Notes under the pieces: model-generated
Databases searched by the model: none
What the model was told of the DNA's origin: nothing
The model's input: the letters and a program-made list of their open reading frames with translations, nothing else
Source: Mucilaginibacter sp.
GTDB taxonomy: Bacteria > Bacteroidota > Bacteroidia > Sphingobacteriales > Sphingobacteriaceae
Reading direction: 5' to 3'
DNA: 53,545 nt
NCBI GenBank assembly: GCA_028288305.1
Contig: JAQBOA010000090.1
Coordinates: 1-53,545 of the forward strand
Shown: piece by piece, positions 25,552-35,017 of the stretch
How the letters are laid out: every line of letters begins with the position of its first letter
How positions within the stretch are numbered: the first letter of the stretch is position 1
Position numbers and translations under genes: made by a program

Positions 25552-26529
25552 ATGTCAGTTTTAATCTATACGGAAAATGCAGACGGTAAATTCAAAAAAT
25601 CAATTTTTGAAGCAGTTTCTTATGCCCGTACCATTGCCGATAACAATGATACTAATCTTGTAGCTATATCAATAGGTGAAGTGAATGCCGAAGAATTAGC
25701 TTCCCTTGGCAAGTATGGTGTTGAAAAAGTTTTAAATGTTTCGAATGAAAAATTGAAGAACTTTGTAAACCAGGCTTATGCTTCTGTTATTGCTGCGGCA
25801 GCAAAAAAAGAAAGTGCTGATATTGTTGTGCTTTCTAATTCATTTTCGGGCCGTGGTTTGGCTCCAAGAATTGGGGTTAAACTGGAAGCTGGAGTTGCAG
25901 ACGGGGCCGTATCTTTACCAGATCAGGATGGCGGAAAATTCAAAGTGAAAAAAACAGCTTTTTCAGGCAAAGCATTTGCTATTGTGGAGTTAACTTCCGT
26001 GAAAAAGGTTATATCATTAACTCCAAATTCTTATAAGATTATTGAACAAAATTCAACAACTTTGGTTGAAGATTTTGTTGCCGAAACAGAACCTTCTGAT
26101 TTTAAAGCGATGATCAAAGAAATAGTACGCTCTGCAGATAAAGTTTCTTTGCCTGATGCCGATATTGTTGTATCAGGAGGACGAGGTCTTAAAGGGCCTG
26201 AAAATTGGGGTATGATAGAAGAACTGGCTGATGTGCTTGGCGCGGCGCTGGCGTGCTCAAAACCTGTTTCGGATGCCGGCTGGCGGCCACACAGCGAACA
26301 TGTTGGCCAAACTGGTATAGCTGTGAGTCCAAATTTGTATATTGCAATTGGAATTTCAGGAGCAATACAACATCTTGCAGGTGTTAGCTCATCGAAAGTT
26401 ATCGTTGTAATAAATAAGGATCCTGATGCTCCCTTTTTTAAAGTGGCAGATTATGGCATAGTTGGTGACGCATTTGAAGTGGTACCAAAATTAATTAAAG
26501 CAATTAAAGAATATAAAGCTTCGGCATAA
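25552..26529 (+). CDS. etfA: Electron transfer flavoprotein alpha subunit
   Basis: A 325-residue EtfA. The C-terminal FAD-binding domain is clear: SGGRGLKGPENW near 207-218, KPVSDAGWRP near 242-251, and QTGIAVSPNLYIAIGISGA, which wraps the flavin, followed by VVINKDPDAPFFKVADYGIVGD. The N-terminal domain pairs with EtfB. It is preceded by etfB and followed after 12 bp by a DUF151 gene, suggesting a three-gene transcript. Confidence 0.96.
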   Translation: MSVLIYTENADGKFKKSIFEAVSYARTIADNNDTNLVAISIGEVNAEELASLGKYGVEKVLNVSNEKLKNFVNQAYASVIAAAAKKESADIVVLSNSFSGRGLAPRIGVKLEAGVADGAVSLPDQDGGKFKVKKTAFSGKAFAIVELTSVKKVISLTPNSYKIIEQNSTTLVEDFVAETEPSDFKAMIKEIVRSADKVSLPDADIVVSGGRGLKGPENWGMIEELADVLGAALACSKPVSDAGWRPHSEHVGQTGIAVSPNLYIAIGISGAIQHLAGVSSSKVIVVINKDPDAPFFKVADYGIVGDAFEVVPKLIKAIKEYKASA

Positions 26530-26556
26530 AAGGATTTTGTAGTGATGGGTAATGAT

Positions 26557-27156
26557 ATGAAAAAAATAAAGCTGGATATTGTTGGCTTATCTTATAGCCA
26601 AACCCAGTCTGGCGCCTATGCTTTAGTTTTGGGCGAAGTTAGTGGTCGCAGAAGGCTTCCAATTATTATCGGAAGTTTTGAGGCGCAAGCTATAGCGATA
26701 GAAATAGAGAAAATGGTTCCTACACGTCCGCTTACACATGATCTGTTTAAGAGCTTCGGAGAAGCATACCATATTAATGTTCAGGAAATTATTATTTATA
26801 ATTTGGTAGACGGTATATTCTATTCAAAACTTATTTGCTCGGATGGTAAAAAGATGGTTGAAATAGATGCAAGAACATCCGACGCAATTGCTATTGCAGT
26901 TAGATTTGACTGTCCTATTTACACCTATGAATTTATACTTTCGACTGCCGGTATTGTAATTGAAGGTAACGATTTTGTTTATCTTGAAAATATAAATGAA
27001 ACCCAGGAAGAAAAAACAGCCGCCAGCACAACCGGAGGTTTCACTTCGTTAAGTATCGATGAGTTAAAAACGAAATTAAAAGAGGCGCTTTCAGAAGAAT
27101 CCTATGAAAAGGCCGCCAAGATTCGTGATGAATTAAACCGAAGGAAAGCGTCCTGA
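26557..27156 (+). CDS. DUF151 bifunctional-nuclease-family protein with UvrB/C motif
   Basis: About 199 residues from the ATG at 26557 (MKKIKLDIVG); a GTG at 26542 and an ATG at 26545 are alternative starts. The DUF151 domain (1-135) shows LPIIIGSFEAQAIAIEIE, PTRPLTHDLF and the DARTSDAIAIAVRF signature. The C-terminal part (about 165-195) is a UVR motif, LKEALSEESYEKAAKIRDELNRR, as in UvrB/UvrC. Plant and thermophile relatives are described as bifunctional nucleases, but the role in bacteria is unclear. Being behind etfBA is common in this group of bacteria. Confidence 0.88.
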   Translation: MKKIKLDIVGLSYSQTQSGAYALVLGEVSGRRRLPIIIGSFEAQAIAIEIEKMVPTRPLTHDLFKSFGEAYHINVQEIIIYNLVDGIFYSKLICSDGKKMVEIDARTSDAIAIAVRFDCPIYTYEFILSTAGIVIEGNDFVYLENINETQEEKTAASTTGGFTSLSIDELKTKLKEALSEESYEKAAKIRDELNRRKAS

Positions 27157-27159
27157 TTA

Positions 27160-27276
27160 TTTCGAATTTCGGATGTTCAATTTCGAATTTAATATTTCAT
27201 AGGTTTTGATTGAAATCGAATTTGATATTTGAACTTTTTGACCAAATCCTAAATTGAACATCCAAAATCCGAAATT
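27160..27276. repeat. Word repeat: GAATTTCGGATGTTC with inverted copy
   Basis: Left arm 27160-27190 and right arm 27250-27276 are imperfect reverse complements sharing GAATTTCGGAT and GGATGTTCAATTT. The same word style recurs at 33618-33675. It lies between two genes on the same strand. Confidence 0.75.
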
Positions 27277-27318
27277 CTTTCCCTAATTTAAGCCTCAATT
27301 TAAATATATCACAGTTGC

Positions 27319-28599
27319 ATGGAAAGATACACCGGCTTAATAGGCATTGCTCTGATTTTTGGAATCGCATTTGCAATGTCAAACAACCGGAAAGCTATTA
27401 ATTACAGGGTTATACTGTCTGGCCTGGGAATACAATTTTTATTAGCACTTTTTATTTTAAAAACTACAATAGGCAAAGATGTTTTTGGTTTTTTGGCTAC
27501 GGGGGTAAAAAAAATATTATCATTTTCCGATCTGGGTGCCGAATTTGTTTTCGGTGTTGTTGCTAATAAAGACGCACAACTTACAAAAGTACTGGGACCG
27601 CAATACAGCTTTATTTTCTTTTTTCGGGTAATTCCAACCATCATATTTGTAGCTGTCCTTATAAGTATCCTCTATCATTTGGGCATTATGCAGCGTGTAG
27701 TTAAAGGTTTTGCCTGGGTAGTTTATAAAGTAATGGGGGTTAGCGGCGCCGAAGCTGTATCAAATGTCGGAAGCGCTTTTGTAGGCCAGGTAGAGGCCCA
27801 AATTATGATTAAACCATATCTGAAAGCTATGACGATGTCTGAACTTTTAGCTTCGATGACCGGAAGTATGGCCTGTATCGCCGGTGGAGTAATGGCTACT
27901 TACATTGCATTAGGTGTACCTGCAGAATATTTGCTGGCAGCAAGCATTATGGCAGCACCTGGTGCACTGGTAATTTCTAAAATTGTATGGCCGGAAACCG
28001 AAGAGTCAGAAACTAAAGGAAAAGTATCGTTAGAAGTAAAAAAAACAGAGGCCAACCTAGTTGGTGCTATATCACGAGGGGCTGCCGATGGTTTAAAAAT
28101 TGGCTTAAATGTTATAGCAATGCTTATTGGGTTTATTGCAATTATTGGTCTATTGGATTATGTATTGGGTAAAACCGGCTTTTTTTTAGCCAATAACCTG
28201 CATTTAAGTTTAGATTTCATAAATATTGACTTAAAAGCACTTAGCTTAAAACAAATATTAGGAGCCTTATTTGCCGTTTTTGCATGGGCTATGGGTGTAC
28301 CCCATAAAGATATTCAAACCGCTGGTTCATTGATGGGTACCAAAATGGTGCTAAACGAATTTGTGGCTTATCTTGATCTGATAAAGGTTAAAGGTACAAT
28401 GGCACCGAAAACATTGATTATTACAAGTTTTGCCCTTTGCGGGTTTGCAAATTTTAGTTCTATTGCTATACAGGTTGGAGGTATTGGAGAGCTTGCACCG
28501 GAAAGACGTACTGATTTATCCAAATTGGGTGTTAAAGCACTCATTTGCGGTACACTTGCCTCCTACTTATCAGCTACAATTGCAGGAATTTTAATGTAA
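27319..28599 (+). CDS. CNT-family concentrative nucleoside transporter (NupC-like)
   Basis: A 426-residue inner-membrane symporter with about ten hydrophobic segments. Family motifs include FVFGVVANKD near the re-entrant loop, GVSGAEAVSNVGSAFVGQVEAQIMIKPYL (about 140-168), MTGSMACIAGGVMATYIALG, and CGFANFSSIAIQVGGIGELAPERR near 374-397. These bind nucleoside and cation in the core. It takes up nucleosides with H+ or Na+. It follows the DUF151 gene after a word-repeat gap and precedes a DUF3667 gene by 9 bp. Confidence 0.93.
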   Translation: MERYTGLIGIALIFGIAFAMSNNRKAINYRVILSGLGIQFLLALFILKTTIGKDVFGFLATGVKKILSFSDLGAEFVFGVVANKDAQLTKVLGPQYSFIFFFRVIPTIIFVAVLISILYHLGIMQRVVKGFAWVVYKVMGVSGAEAVSNVGSAFVGQVEAQIMIKPYLKAMTMSELLASMTGSMACIAGGVMATYIALGVPAEYLLAASIMAAPGALVISKIVWPETEESETKGKVSLEVKKTEANLVGAISRGAADGLKIGLNVIAMLIGFIAIIGLLDYVLGKTGFFLANNLHLSLDFINIDLKALSLKQILGALFAVFAWAMGVPHKDIQTAGSLMGTKMVLNEFVAYLDLIKVKGTMAPKTLIITSFALCGFANFSSIAIQVGGIGELAPERRTDLSKLGVKALICGTLASYLSATIAGILM

Positions 28600-28608
28600 C
28601 TTATCTTT

Positions 28609-29691
28609 ATGAAAAAGCATTACAGACATGAAAATAATTGCCTTAACTGCGGCAGTATACTTGAAGGAAAGTTCTGTCATAATTGCGGCCAGGAAAACCT
28701 GGAGATAAAGGAAAGCTTTGGCCACATGATGAACCATGCCATAAGCGATTATTTTCATTTTGACCACCAGTTTTTTCACACTTTAAAACCTCTGCTTTTT
28801 AAGCCAGGTTATCTCACTAATGAGTATATGGCCGGCCGGCGGGTTCAATACCTGCACCCGGTTAAAATGTATATTTTTATAAGTCTTGTTTACTTTTTAT
28901 TGCTTTTCCAGCAAAAAAATGAACTGATTAAAATTGAGCATAAAGATATGTCAACAAAAGAATTGAACCAGGCGGTTAAAGCAATCACTGATAATTCTTA
29001 TATACCCTTGAAAGCAAAAAAAGAGGCTCTGGCTGATTTATATAAAGACAATGGTTATATTATAGTAAATAACAAGGCCATAAAGGATACTTCGAAAAAA
29101 GCAAAGGCTAAAAGGGACGAAGAAGCGACCAAACAAAGTTTGGTAAATACAACAACAAAGGACACCACATATACCCAGTATTTAGCATCTCAACAAAAGC
29201 TGCCTGGGGCAAAGCGCGACGGCTGGCTTGAAAGGTATTATAATAAAAAAGCTTTTGCTATAAACAAGCAGAAGATAAACATAAAGGAAGTAATTGAAGA
29301 TGGACTAAAGCATAATTTTCCGAAAATGATGTTTGTATTGTTGCCTTTGTTTGCGCTGATACTAATGATCACCTTTAGGCGAAGCAATAAGTTTTATGTT
29401 GAGCACCTGATTTATTCTTTCCACTTACATTGTTTTATATTCCTGTTTTTAGCTATGATAATGATCCTGAAATTGATTATTCCTTCCAATTGGGATACAT
29501 TAGCAAATTGGCTGAACTTTGTAGTGGTGGTGGCAATTATATGGTATATCTACAAGTCTTTAAGGGCCGTTTATCACCGGAACGCATGGAGAACTATTAC
29601 AAAAATGATGGGTATGTCTATTACCTATTCAGTGACATTTGGCATTTGTTGGTTATTACTGCTTCTGATCACAATAGTAACAGCTGTATAA
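28609..29691 (+). CDS. DUF3667 membrane protein with zinc ribbon
   Basis: A 360-residue membrane protein. The N-terminus is a zinc ribbon with two CxxC pairs (NCLNCG and HNCGQEN with C in KFCHNC), followed by the family region SFGHMMNHAISDYFHFDHQFFHTLKPLLFKPGYLT. Transmembrane segments are near 87-102 and four more between 240 and 358. A charged, coiled region of about 100-220 separates them and is probably cytosolic or periplasmic. Function is unknown. It starts 9 bp after the nucleoside transporter, so it is probably cotranscribed. Confidence 0.88.
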   Translation: MKKHYRHENNCLNCGSILEGKFCHNCGQENLEIKESFGHMMNHAISDYFHFDHQFFHTLKPLLFKPGYLTNEYMAGRRVQYLHPVKMYIFISLVYFLLLFQQKNELIKIEHKDMSTKELNQAVKAITDNSYIPLKAKKEALADLYKDNGYIIVNNKAIKDTSKKAKAKRDEEATKQSLVNTTTKDTTYTQYLASQQKLPGAKRDGWLERYYNKKAFAINKQKINIKEVIEDGLKHNFPKMMFVLLPLFALILMITFRRSNKFYVEHLIYSFHLHCFIFLFLAMIMILKLIIPSNWDTLANWLNFVVVVAIIWYIYKSLRAVYHRNAWRTITKMMGMSITYSVTFGICWLLLLLITIVTAV

Positions 29692-29746
29692 TTGTATAGC
29701 TATCTGCTAATTATTGTACCTCCAAAAGCATCCAAAGCTTCAACAT

Positions 29747-31558
29747 TTATCGATGATCAATTGATGCTTTTTTAGTAAATTGATCTTGCAAGGCCTCGAT
29801 AGCATTAGTTAAATAAGCAAGTGGTGCATTCCAATTTATGGCTATTTCGTTTGCTGCATAAGCACGGTCATCATCAATATACGCTTCATCAGGCGAGGTT
29901 GAAGGTACACGAATTCCATCCTGCATGCCTGGATTAGGGCCGCCCACCAGCAAGCCGGGGACAGGATCAATAATTCCATCTGCAACTGATGGCCGGTGAT
30001 GGGGATGCATAGGCGTTTTACTGCCGTAGCCTGTTACATATGAATAACCCGTACCATTCCTGCCTAAAATATAATCGAGATTATCTAATGCGTAAAGCAG
30101 GTATTTACTGTTACGTGAAAGCTTATAGGCCTGTATCAACACTATACCCTCGTTTTCAGCAACTGAATTGCTTCCCCATCCGAAATTACGGGCAGACTTG
30201 TTCATAACTGTTTGATAGGCTGTTTCATCTGCGCCAGCAATCAAATTATCTGCTAAAGCCAGTAATCGTTTTTTTATTTCAGGTAATTCTTTAGGAGTAT
30301 TTTCTCCAAACTGGTCGCGGTTCTTTATAAGTGTGTAATAGCCAAGCAACCTTACTTGTCCCCATGAGGGTATGGGCATATTTGTATCGGGAAGGAGATT
30401 TATATTTTCTAAGAACTTGGGTTGCTGTGTGGCTACAAACAATTCGGATGCAGCCCAAATAAATTCATCACTAAAATTGCGGTCACCGTAAGCGCCGGTT
30501 GTTATAGATGGACTATATTTTTTATTCATAGTTTCCTGATCATAAATAACATCCGGATTTTTAACAGTCCACTCCCAGGCTTTATTGGCCGCATTTAAAC
30601 ATGAATCTGCTAAACCAGGCAATTCATTAGGAAATTTTCGGAATATCCTGCTGCTCTGCGCCATAACAGCAGCAAAATCAAGTGTGGCAGCTGTACCTTT
30701 TTGTACAACATACCGGGGTGCCGTTGCTTTATCCGGCATTTCAAATTTGTCAAACGCGGCGTTTGTAAGTTTATGATAAACTCCACCGTCATTCGGATCC
30801 TGCATGGTCAGCATCCAGCGTAAGTTCCATAAAACTTCATTCAGCACATCAGGAATATGATTACCGCTTTCTGGGATATTCAGCTTGACGGTTTTCATGT
30901 AATCTGGAAAATCCTCGTATAAAGAAAGCAAAGTACTTGTACTGATACCACTGTTAACTATGTATTTATTATAATCTCCGGCATCATACCAACCCCTGGG
31001 CGAAGAAATTATAGTCCCTGCCGGCCGTTTTTCACTGGCAGCGGAAGGATGTATCAATACAGCGGTATCGGGGTGCCCTTCTGCCCTATTCCATTTTCCG
31101 GCATATTTTTCTTTAAGTGGTATGGATGCCCTCATAAAATAATAGGCCTTTATTGATGCATTTGCTACATCTTTATGAACTGATCTTTTAATTTCGAAAG
31201 GATAAGAATAGCCAACACCAGGCATATATAAAACGTATTTACCTGGTTTATGAAAAGTTGTGAAATCAGCAATATTGGTAGTATTTCCGGCAAAGTTTGG
31301 TTTAACGGATTTTTTTAATTTCCCGGTAAATATTGTTTTTTTACTGGTAGTCTTTATATAAAAGACGTTGCCATTGCCTGACAAAACAACAGCAACTTTA
31401 GGTGCTTCAGGATAAAATCCGATTTGATTTAACCTGATATTTGATTCTCCATTTGGCGGGATTTGTTGGGCAAAGGATTTTTGTATAAAAAATATAATGA
31501 TCAATACCGATAAGCAGTTCCGGGATATATTATTAAAGCGTAAATATTTATTGCTCAT
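29747..31558 (-). CDS. Glycoside hydrolase family 9 (endoglucanase-type)
   Basis: A 603-residue secreted GH9 enzyme acting on beta-1,4-glucans. The signal peptide ends at SFAQ (residues 1-30). An N-terminal Ig-like CelD_N domain (about 38-125, starting IRLNQIGFYP) precedes the (alpha/alpha)6 catalytic domain. The inverting mechanism's water-activating acids are D192 and D195 in GWYDAGDYNKY; the proton donor is likely E571 in AANEIAINWNAPL. MHPHHRPS carries the conserved histidine. There is no carbohydrate-binding or T9SS C-terminal domain. It is not in a SusCD locus and stands alone. Confidence 0.93.
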   Translation of the reverse strand: MSNKYLRFNNISRNCLSVLIIIFFIQKSFAQQIPPNGESNIRLNQIGFYPEAPKVAVVLSGNGNVFYIKTTSKKTIFTGKLKKSVKPNFAGNTTNIADFTTFHKPGKYVLYMPGVGYSYPFEIKRSVHKDVANASIKAYYFMRASIPLKEKYAGKWNRAEGHPDTAVLIHPSAASEKRPAGTIISSPRGWYDAGDYNKYIVNSGISTSTLLSLYEDFPDYMKTVKLNIPESGNHIPDVLNEVLWNLRWMLTMQDPNDGGVYHKLTNAAFDKFEMPDKATAPRYVVQKGTAATLDFAAVMAQSSRIFRKFPNELPGLADSCLNAANKAWEWTVKNPDVIYDQETMNKKYSPSITTGAYGDRNFSDEFIWAASELFVATQQPKFLENINLLPDTNMPIPSWGQVRLLGYYTLIKNRDQFGENTPKELPEIKKRLLALADNLIAGADETAYQTVMNKSARNFGWGSNSVAENEGIVLIQAYKLSRNSKYLLYALDNLDYILGRNGTGYSYVTGYGSKTPMHPHHRPSVADGIIDPVPGLLVGGPNPGMQDGIRVPSTSPDEAYIDDDRAYAANEIAINWNAPLAYLTNAIEALQDQFTKKASIDHR

Positions 31559-31947
31559 TAGTGGTTATATTGGTTTATAAAGATATGTGTAACTTGTAAA
31601 ATAACTATAATACTAATTTTACAATATAACCTGAATCTACAATAAATCTAATAATTATTTACCAGCTAAATCCTCTCCAAAGGACTATGGTGTGTACACA
31701 AATATGTCACCTTTTCGAATCAAACAGATTACAAAGCAAAAAAGGATGATTGAATAAAATTCTACAAAAGGGTAGTCCCTTACAGGGACATAAGGCTTGA
31801 CCATTTGTATAGATGCATATACACCGTAGTTCAAGGAGAGGACTTTAATAACAAGTTGGCTAATTTTTATCTTTTAAGCTCCTCTCCTTGCGCCACAGCT
31901 AAAGCAGCACACGTTGGAAAGAGCAAGGTGAGACAAATAAACTAATG
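31559..31947. repeat. Degenerate inverted repeat in a 389-bp gap
   Basis: An AAATCCTCTCC...GGTGTGTA arm near 31668-31700 faces a diverged reverse complement near 31815-31845 (ATACACC...GGAGAGGACTTT). A third CTCCTCTCCTTGCG fragment lies at about 31877. A perfect hairpin GTCCCT-TAC-AGGGAC is at 31775-31789. The outer sequence resembles the sharper CCTCTCC hairpin at 48853-48922, so this looks like an old, decayed relative. No coding sequence is supported. Confidence 0.55.
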
Positions 31948-32145
31948 TTACAAATTTTCTACTGCAGGTCCTTGACCTACATTTGATGATTTTTCTGCTG
32001 GAGGGCCTGGTTCGCCGCTGTCATTATCAGGAGCAACTGTTTTTACACGGGGTGCATCCGGCTTATTTTGAATTGTTGGTTGTTTGCCTTTTTTTAAGTT
32101 TTTATTCCTGCTTTTTGTTTCTGTATCTTCCCTTGAGTTTTCCAT
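31948..32145 (-). CDS. Small charged hypothetical protein
   Basis: A 65-residue, highly polar protein rich in Lys, Asp, Pro and Gly. There is no hydrophobic segment, no cysteine and no recognisable motif, and it is probably disordered. It starts with MENSREDTETKSRNK and lies 25 bp downstream of the SpoIIAA-like gene on the same strand, so the two are likely cotranscribed. Coding status rests mainly on its clean frame and spacing. Confidence 0.5.
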   Translation of the reverse strand: MENSREDTETKSRNKNLKKGKQPTIQNKPDAPRVKTVAPDNDSGEPGPPAEKSSNVGQGPAVENL

Positions 32146-32170
32146 GATTCTAATGTTTAATTTGTTACAA

Positions 32171-32536
32171 TTATTTTTCAGACACCCATCTTATTGCTTT
32201 GTGAAGTTGGTCTAAAGGGTAACATTTATAATTACCCGGAATAATATACCTGAAAAGATCACTAAATCCCTGTGCACTTTTTTGATCTGTCACCACCGCC
32301 ACCTTATTCCATTTAAAAAAATATTTTAAACCAATTTTAATATTTCCGCACCATTTACCCGGTGCAAAATTTATAATATCAGTTTCGAGCACTAATAAAA
32401 AGTGGATCTTCTTGTTTCTTTTTAAAAGACCGCCAAGTAATGGAATTAATGCATTTTCATATTCTGTTTCGGCAACATCAGCAAAAGCGTGAATGCCGGC
32501 TACATGAGGCGGCAAAGCATTTATCAGCTGAAGCAT
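32171..32536 (-). CDS. SpoIIAA-like (STAS-related) protein
   Basis: A 121-residue cytosolic protein resembling the SpoIIAA-like family (PF11964). The typical pattern is a helix-strand core with VAGIHAFADVAETEYENALIPLL, then KIHFLLVLETDI and, after a KYFFKWNKVAVVTD stretch, a C-terminal PLDQLHKAIRWV helix. The family has a STAS-like fold and is thought to bind lipid or partner proteins, not to act as a phosphorylated anti-anti-sigma factor; no phospho-serine motif is visible. The start (ATG 32534-32536) has no ribosome site. Confidence 0.8.
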   Translation of the reverse strand: MLQLINALPPHVAGIHAFADVAETEYENALIPLLGGLLKRNKKIHFLLVLETDIINFAPGKWCGNIKIGLKYFFKWNKVAVVTDQKSAQGFSDLFRYIIPGNYKCYPLDQLHKAIRWVSEK

Positions 32537-32666
32537 ATAGTATATATTTCATTTAATGCAACAATAATTACACCATATTTTAAAAAAAGTAAATAATTGT
32601 TAAAAAAATATCTGAGAAATTAAAATTGAACAAAAATAGACCTTTATTCAACTTTGATATTATAGG

Positions 32667-32674
32667 TATATTTG
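32667..32674 (+). promoter_or_regulatory. -7 element of the queG promoter
   Basis: TATATTTG ends 4 bp before the queG ATG at 32679. A weak -33 candidate, TTTA at 32643-32646, is 20 bp upstream. As with lepA and dnaB the leader would be very short or absent. Confidence 0.5.
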
Positions 32675-32678
32675 CGTA

Positions 32679-33617
32679 ATGCCGCAAAACAAGTCCACAT
32701 ATAGTTATTTAATTAAAAGTGAAGCCAAAAATTTAGGGTTTATGTTTTGCGGAATATCAAAAGCTGAATTTTTAGAAGAAGAGGCCCCCCGATTGGAAGC
32801 CTGGTTGCAAAAAGGTATGCATGGCGAAATGCAATACATGGAAAATCATTTTGATAAGCGTCTTGATCCCAGGCTATTAGTAGATAATGCAAAATCGGTG
32901 ATATCATTAGGCCTTAATTATTTTACTGATAAAGAGCAGACAGATATTTTAAGTCCTAAAATATCTAAATATGCCTATGGTACCGATTATCACCTGGTGA
33001 TAAAAGATAAGTTAAAACAGCTTTTACAAATAATTAATGAAAAGATCGGTGAAGTTAATGGCCGTGCTTTTGTTGACTCCGCTCCTGTATTAGACAAGGC
33101 CTGGGCAAAAAAAGCAGGTTTGGGCTGGATTGGAAAAAATACAAATCTCATCAATAAAAAGACAGGTTCTTTTTTTTTCCTGGCCGAACTGATTATTGAC
33201 CTTGAACTGGAATATGACATTGAACCCGCTGCCGACCATTGCGGTACGTGTACTAATTGCGTAGATGCCTGCCCTACTGAAGCCATTGTGGCTCCTTATG
33301 TAGTTGATGGCAGCCGCTGCATATCCTATTTAACCATCGAGCTTAAAAACGAAATACCACATGAGTTTAAAGGAAAAATGGACAACTGGATGTTTGGCTG
33401 TGATGTTTGCCAGGATGTTTGTCCATGGAACAAATTTTCGGTACTGCACAATGAACCCGCTTTTACCCCTCACCCCGATCTGCTTAATTTAAACAGCAAA
33501 GATTGGAAAGACATTACTGAAGATGTTTTTAATAAAGTATTTAAAAACTCCGCAGTAAAAAGAACAAAGTTTAACGGGTTGAAGCGAAATATTTCATTCC
33601 TAAAAGAAAGGATTTAA
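32679..33617 (+). CDS. queG: Epoxyqueuosine reductase QueG
   Basis: The last step of queuosine synthesis: a cobalamin-dependent reductase that converts epoxyqueuosine to queuosine in tRNA. At 312 residues it has the DUF1730 N-terminal region, FVDSAPVLDKAWAKKAGLGWIGKNTNL near 127-153, and two [4Fe-4S] ferredoxin motifs: C188xxC191xxC194xxxC198 and C241xxC244xxxC248P. Together with queE it shows that this organism makes queuosine. It is monocistronic and convergent with the exonuclease gene. Confidence 0.95.
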   Translation: MPQNKSTYSYLIKSEAKNLGFMFCGISKAEFLEEEAPRLEAWLQKGMHGEMQYMENHFDKRLDPRLLVDNAKSVISLGLNYFTDKEQTDILSPKISKYAYGTDYHLVIKDKLKQLLQIINEKIGEVNGRAFVDSAPVLDKAWAKKAGLGWIGKNTNLINKKTGSFFFLAELIIDLELEYDIEPAADHCGTCTNCVDACPTEAIVAPYVVDGSRCISYLTIELKNEIPHEFKGKMDNWMFGCDVCQDVCPWNKFSVLHNEPAFTPHPDLLNLNSKDWKDITEDVFNKVFKNSAVKRTKFNGLKRNISFLKERI

Positions 33618-33775
33618 ATTTCGGATTTCGGAAGTTCGATTTCGGATTTAAAAACATTTAATTCGGAAGTCGGAATGTAGATGCGGAACGAAAACTTTAG
33701 CAATCAGCAGTTGGTTTCATTCAAAAATTGAAATTCCAAATTAAAATTCTTAATTCTAAAATCGTAATTCGTAAC
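33618..33775. repeat. Word repeat: ATTTCGGATTT and AATTCTAAAATCG
   Basis: Left words (ATTTCGGATTTCGGAAG, 33618-33675) face right words (AAATTGAAATTCCAAATT and AATTCTAAAATCGTAATT, 33727-33775). The right vocabulary recurs at 39747-39799 and 40159-40193. It lies between the convergent queG and exonuclease genes. Confidence 0.7.
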
Positions 33776-34816
33776 TCAAAGCCCCTTTTTAAACTTCTCT
33801 GCCAGCATTTTCAACATATCATCATTTACAGGCGATGCAGGTTCGTCATTGTTCTTTTTATAAGGTTTATTTTCCGGTCTTGGATGATTATTGTTTTGAG
33901 GGACTTGTGGCTTATGAAAATCCCTTTTATCAGGTCTTTCTTTTGTCACTTCAGCAATCACTGGTTCGGGTTGTTTTTGTGGTGCTGGTTTAGGCTGTCT
34001 TTCAGCAGTCTTTTTTGCATTCCAGCGGTTATATATTTCTTCTAATTTGCGCTTGGTATATAAAGGGAAATCACCCTGCATCATCCATGAGTAATAACTG
34101 GGTTCCATTTTAAGCACATCTTCAACCGCTTTACCTTTGTGCTTTCCAAAGTTAAATGTCTCCTGCCCTTTTTCATTGTAAACCATTCTTCCGGCAAAAT
34201 CAACAGGCCTGTTCAAATTGGTGAATTTATGTAAAGCCTCAATATCATTAACTACCGGAATTGTGCGGACCCCTTTTTTATCTTCCCATTCTATATTTTC
34301 ATACTTTGCAATCTGCGCTAATAATACTTCCATTGTAGCCCGTGTATCCGCTTCAGCAGAGTGGGCATTTATTATCTGTTTATCGCAATAAAACTGGTAA
34401 GCAGCCTTTAATGTGCGCTGTTCCATCTGGTGGAATATATTTTGCACATCTACAAAATGACGGTTATCAAGGTCAAATAAAACATCGGCCTTTAAAAACT
34501 CCTCCATCAGCATAGGTATGTCAAACTTATTGGAATTATATCCTGCAAGGTCGCTGGTATCAATAAATTCGGCTATTAACGATGCAACTTCTTTAAAAAA
34601 CGGCTCATCTTTTATATGCTCATCATATATTCCATGTACCAGTGATGATTCCAATGGAATAGGCATACCGGGATTAATACGCCATGTCCGCACTTCTTCG
34701 CTACCGTCCGGATGAAGTTTAATAACTGATATTTCAACTATGCGGTCAATACCGATATTAGTTCCGGTAGTTTCAAGGTCGAAAAAAGCCAGTGGCCGTT
34801 TTAAATTTAATTTCAT
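33776..34816 (-). CDS. DEDDh 3'-5' exonuclease (DNA polymerase III epsilon-like)
   Basis: A 346-residue protein with an N-terminal DnaQ-like exonuclease domain (about 1-175): the ExoI residues D13 and E15 in FFDLETTGT, an internal NSNKFDIPML (ExoII aspartate) and the HSAEADTRAT motif carrying the catalytic His and Asp. A central module near 218-250, FNFGKHKGKAVEDVL, resembles DUF3820. The C-terminal third is proline-, lysine- and asparagine-rich and probably disordered. It may proofread, or trim DNA or RNA; a stand-alone repair role is as likely as a polymerase subunit. Confidence 0.88.
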   Translation of the reverse strand: MKLNLKRPLAFFDLETTGTNIGIDRIVEISVIKLHPDGSEEVRTWRINPGMPIPLESSLVHGIYDEHIKDEPFFKEVASLIAEFIDTSDLAGYNSNKFDIPMLMEEFLKADVLFDLDNRHFVDVQNIFHQMEQRTLKAAYQFYCDKQIINAHSAEADTRATMEVLLAQIAKYENIEWEDKKGVRTIPVVNDIEALHKFTNLNRPVDFAGRMVYNEKGQETFNFGKHKGKAVEDVLKMEPSYYSWMMQGDFPLYTKRKLEEIYNRWNAKKTAERQPKPAPQKQPEPVIAEVTKERPDKRDFHKPQVPQNNNHPRPENKPYKKNNDEPASPVNDDMLKMLAEKFKKGL

Positions 34817-35017
34817 CCGTTAATTTTTCTTATAGTTAATAACGCTTGCTTCCCCACTTTAAATAATGATTTTACACCTATACGTGGGTTTATTTTATGC
34901 TTAACGATACAAAGGTTGCAAAAGTGTTAAAAAGAATCAACACTATAAATTTAAATCCATATAAATTTATCCTTTTAAAACCTTAAATTGTTCCACCCTT
35001 ATTATAATTTAAATATT

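Noticed and set aside
31709..31761. A 17-codon ORF starting MSPFRIKQITK in the repeat gap upstream of the GH9 gene
   Set aside because: Too short, in decayed repeat DNA, and with no promoter or conserved features.
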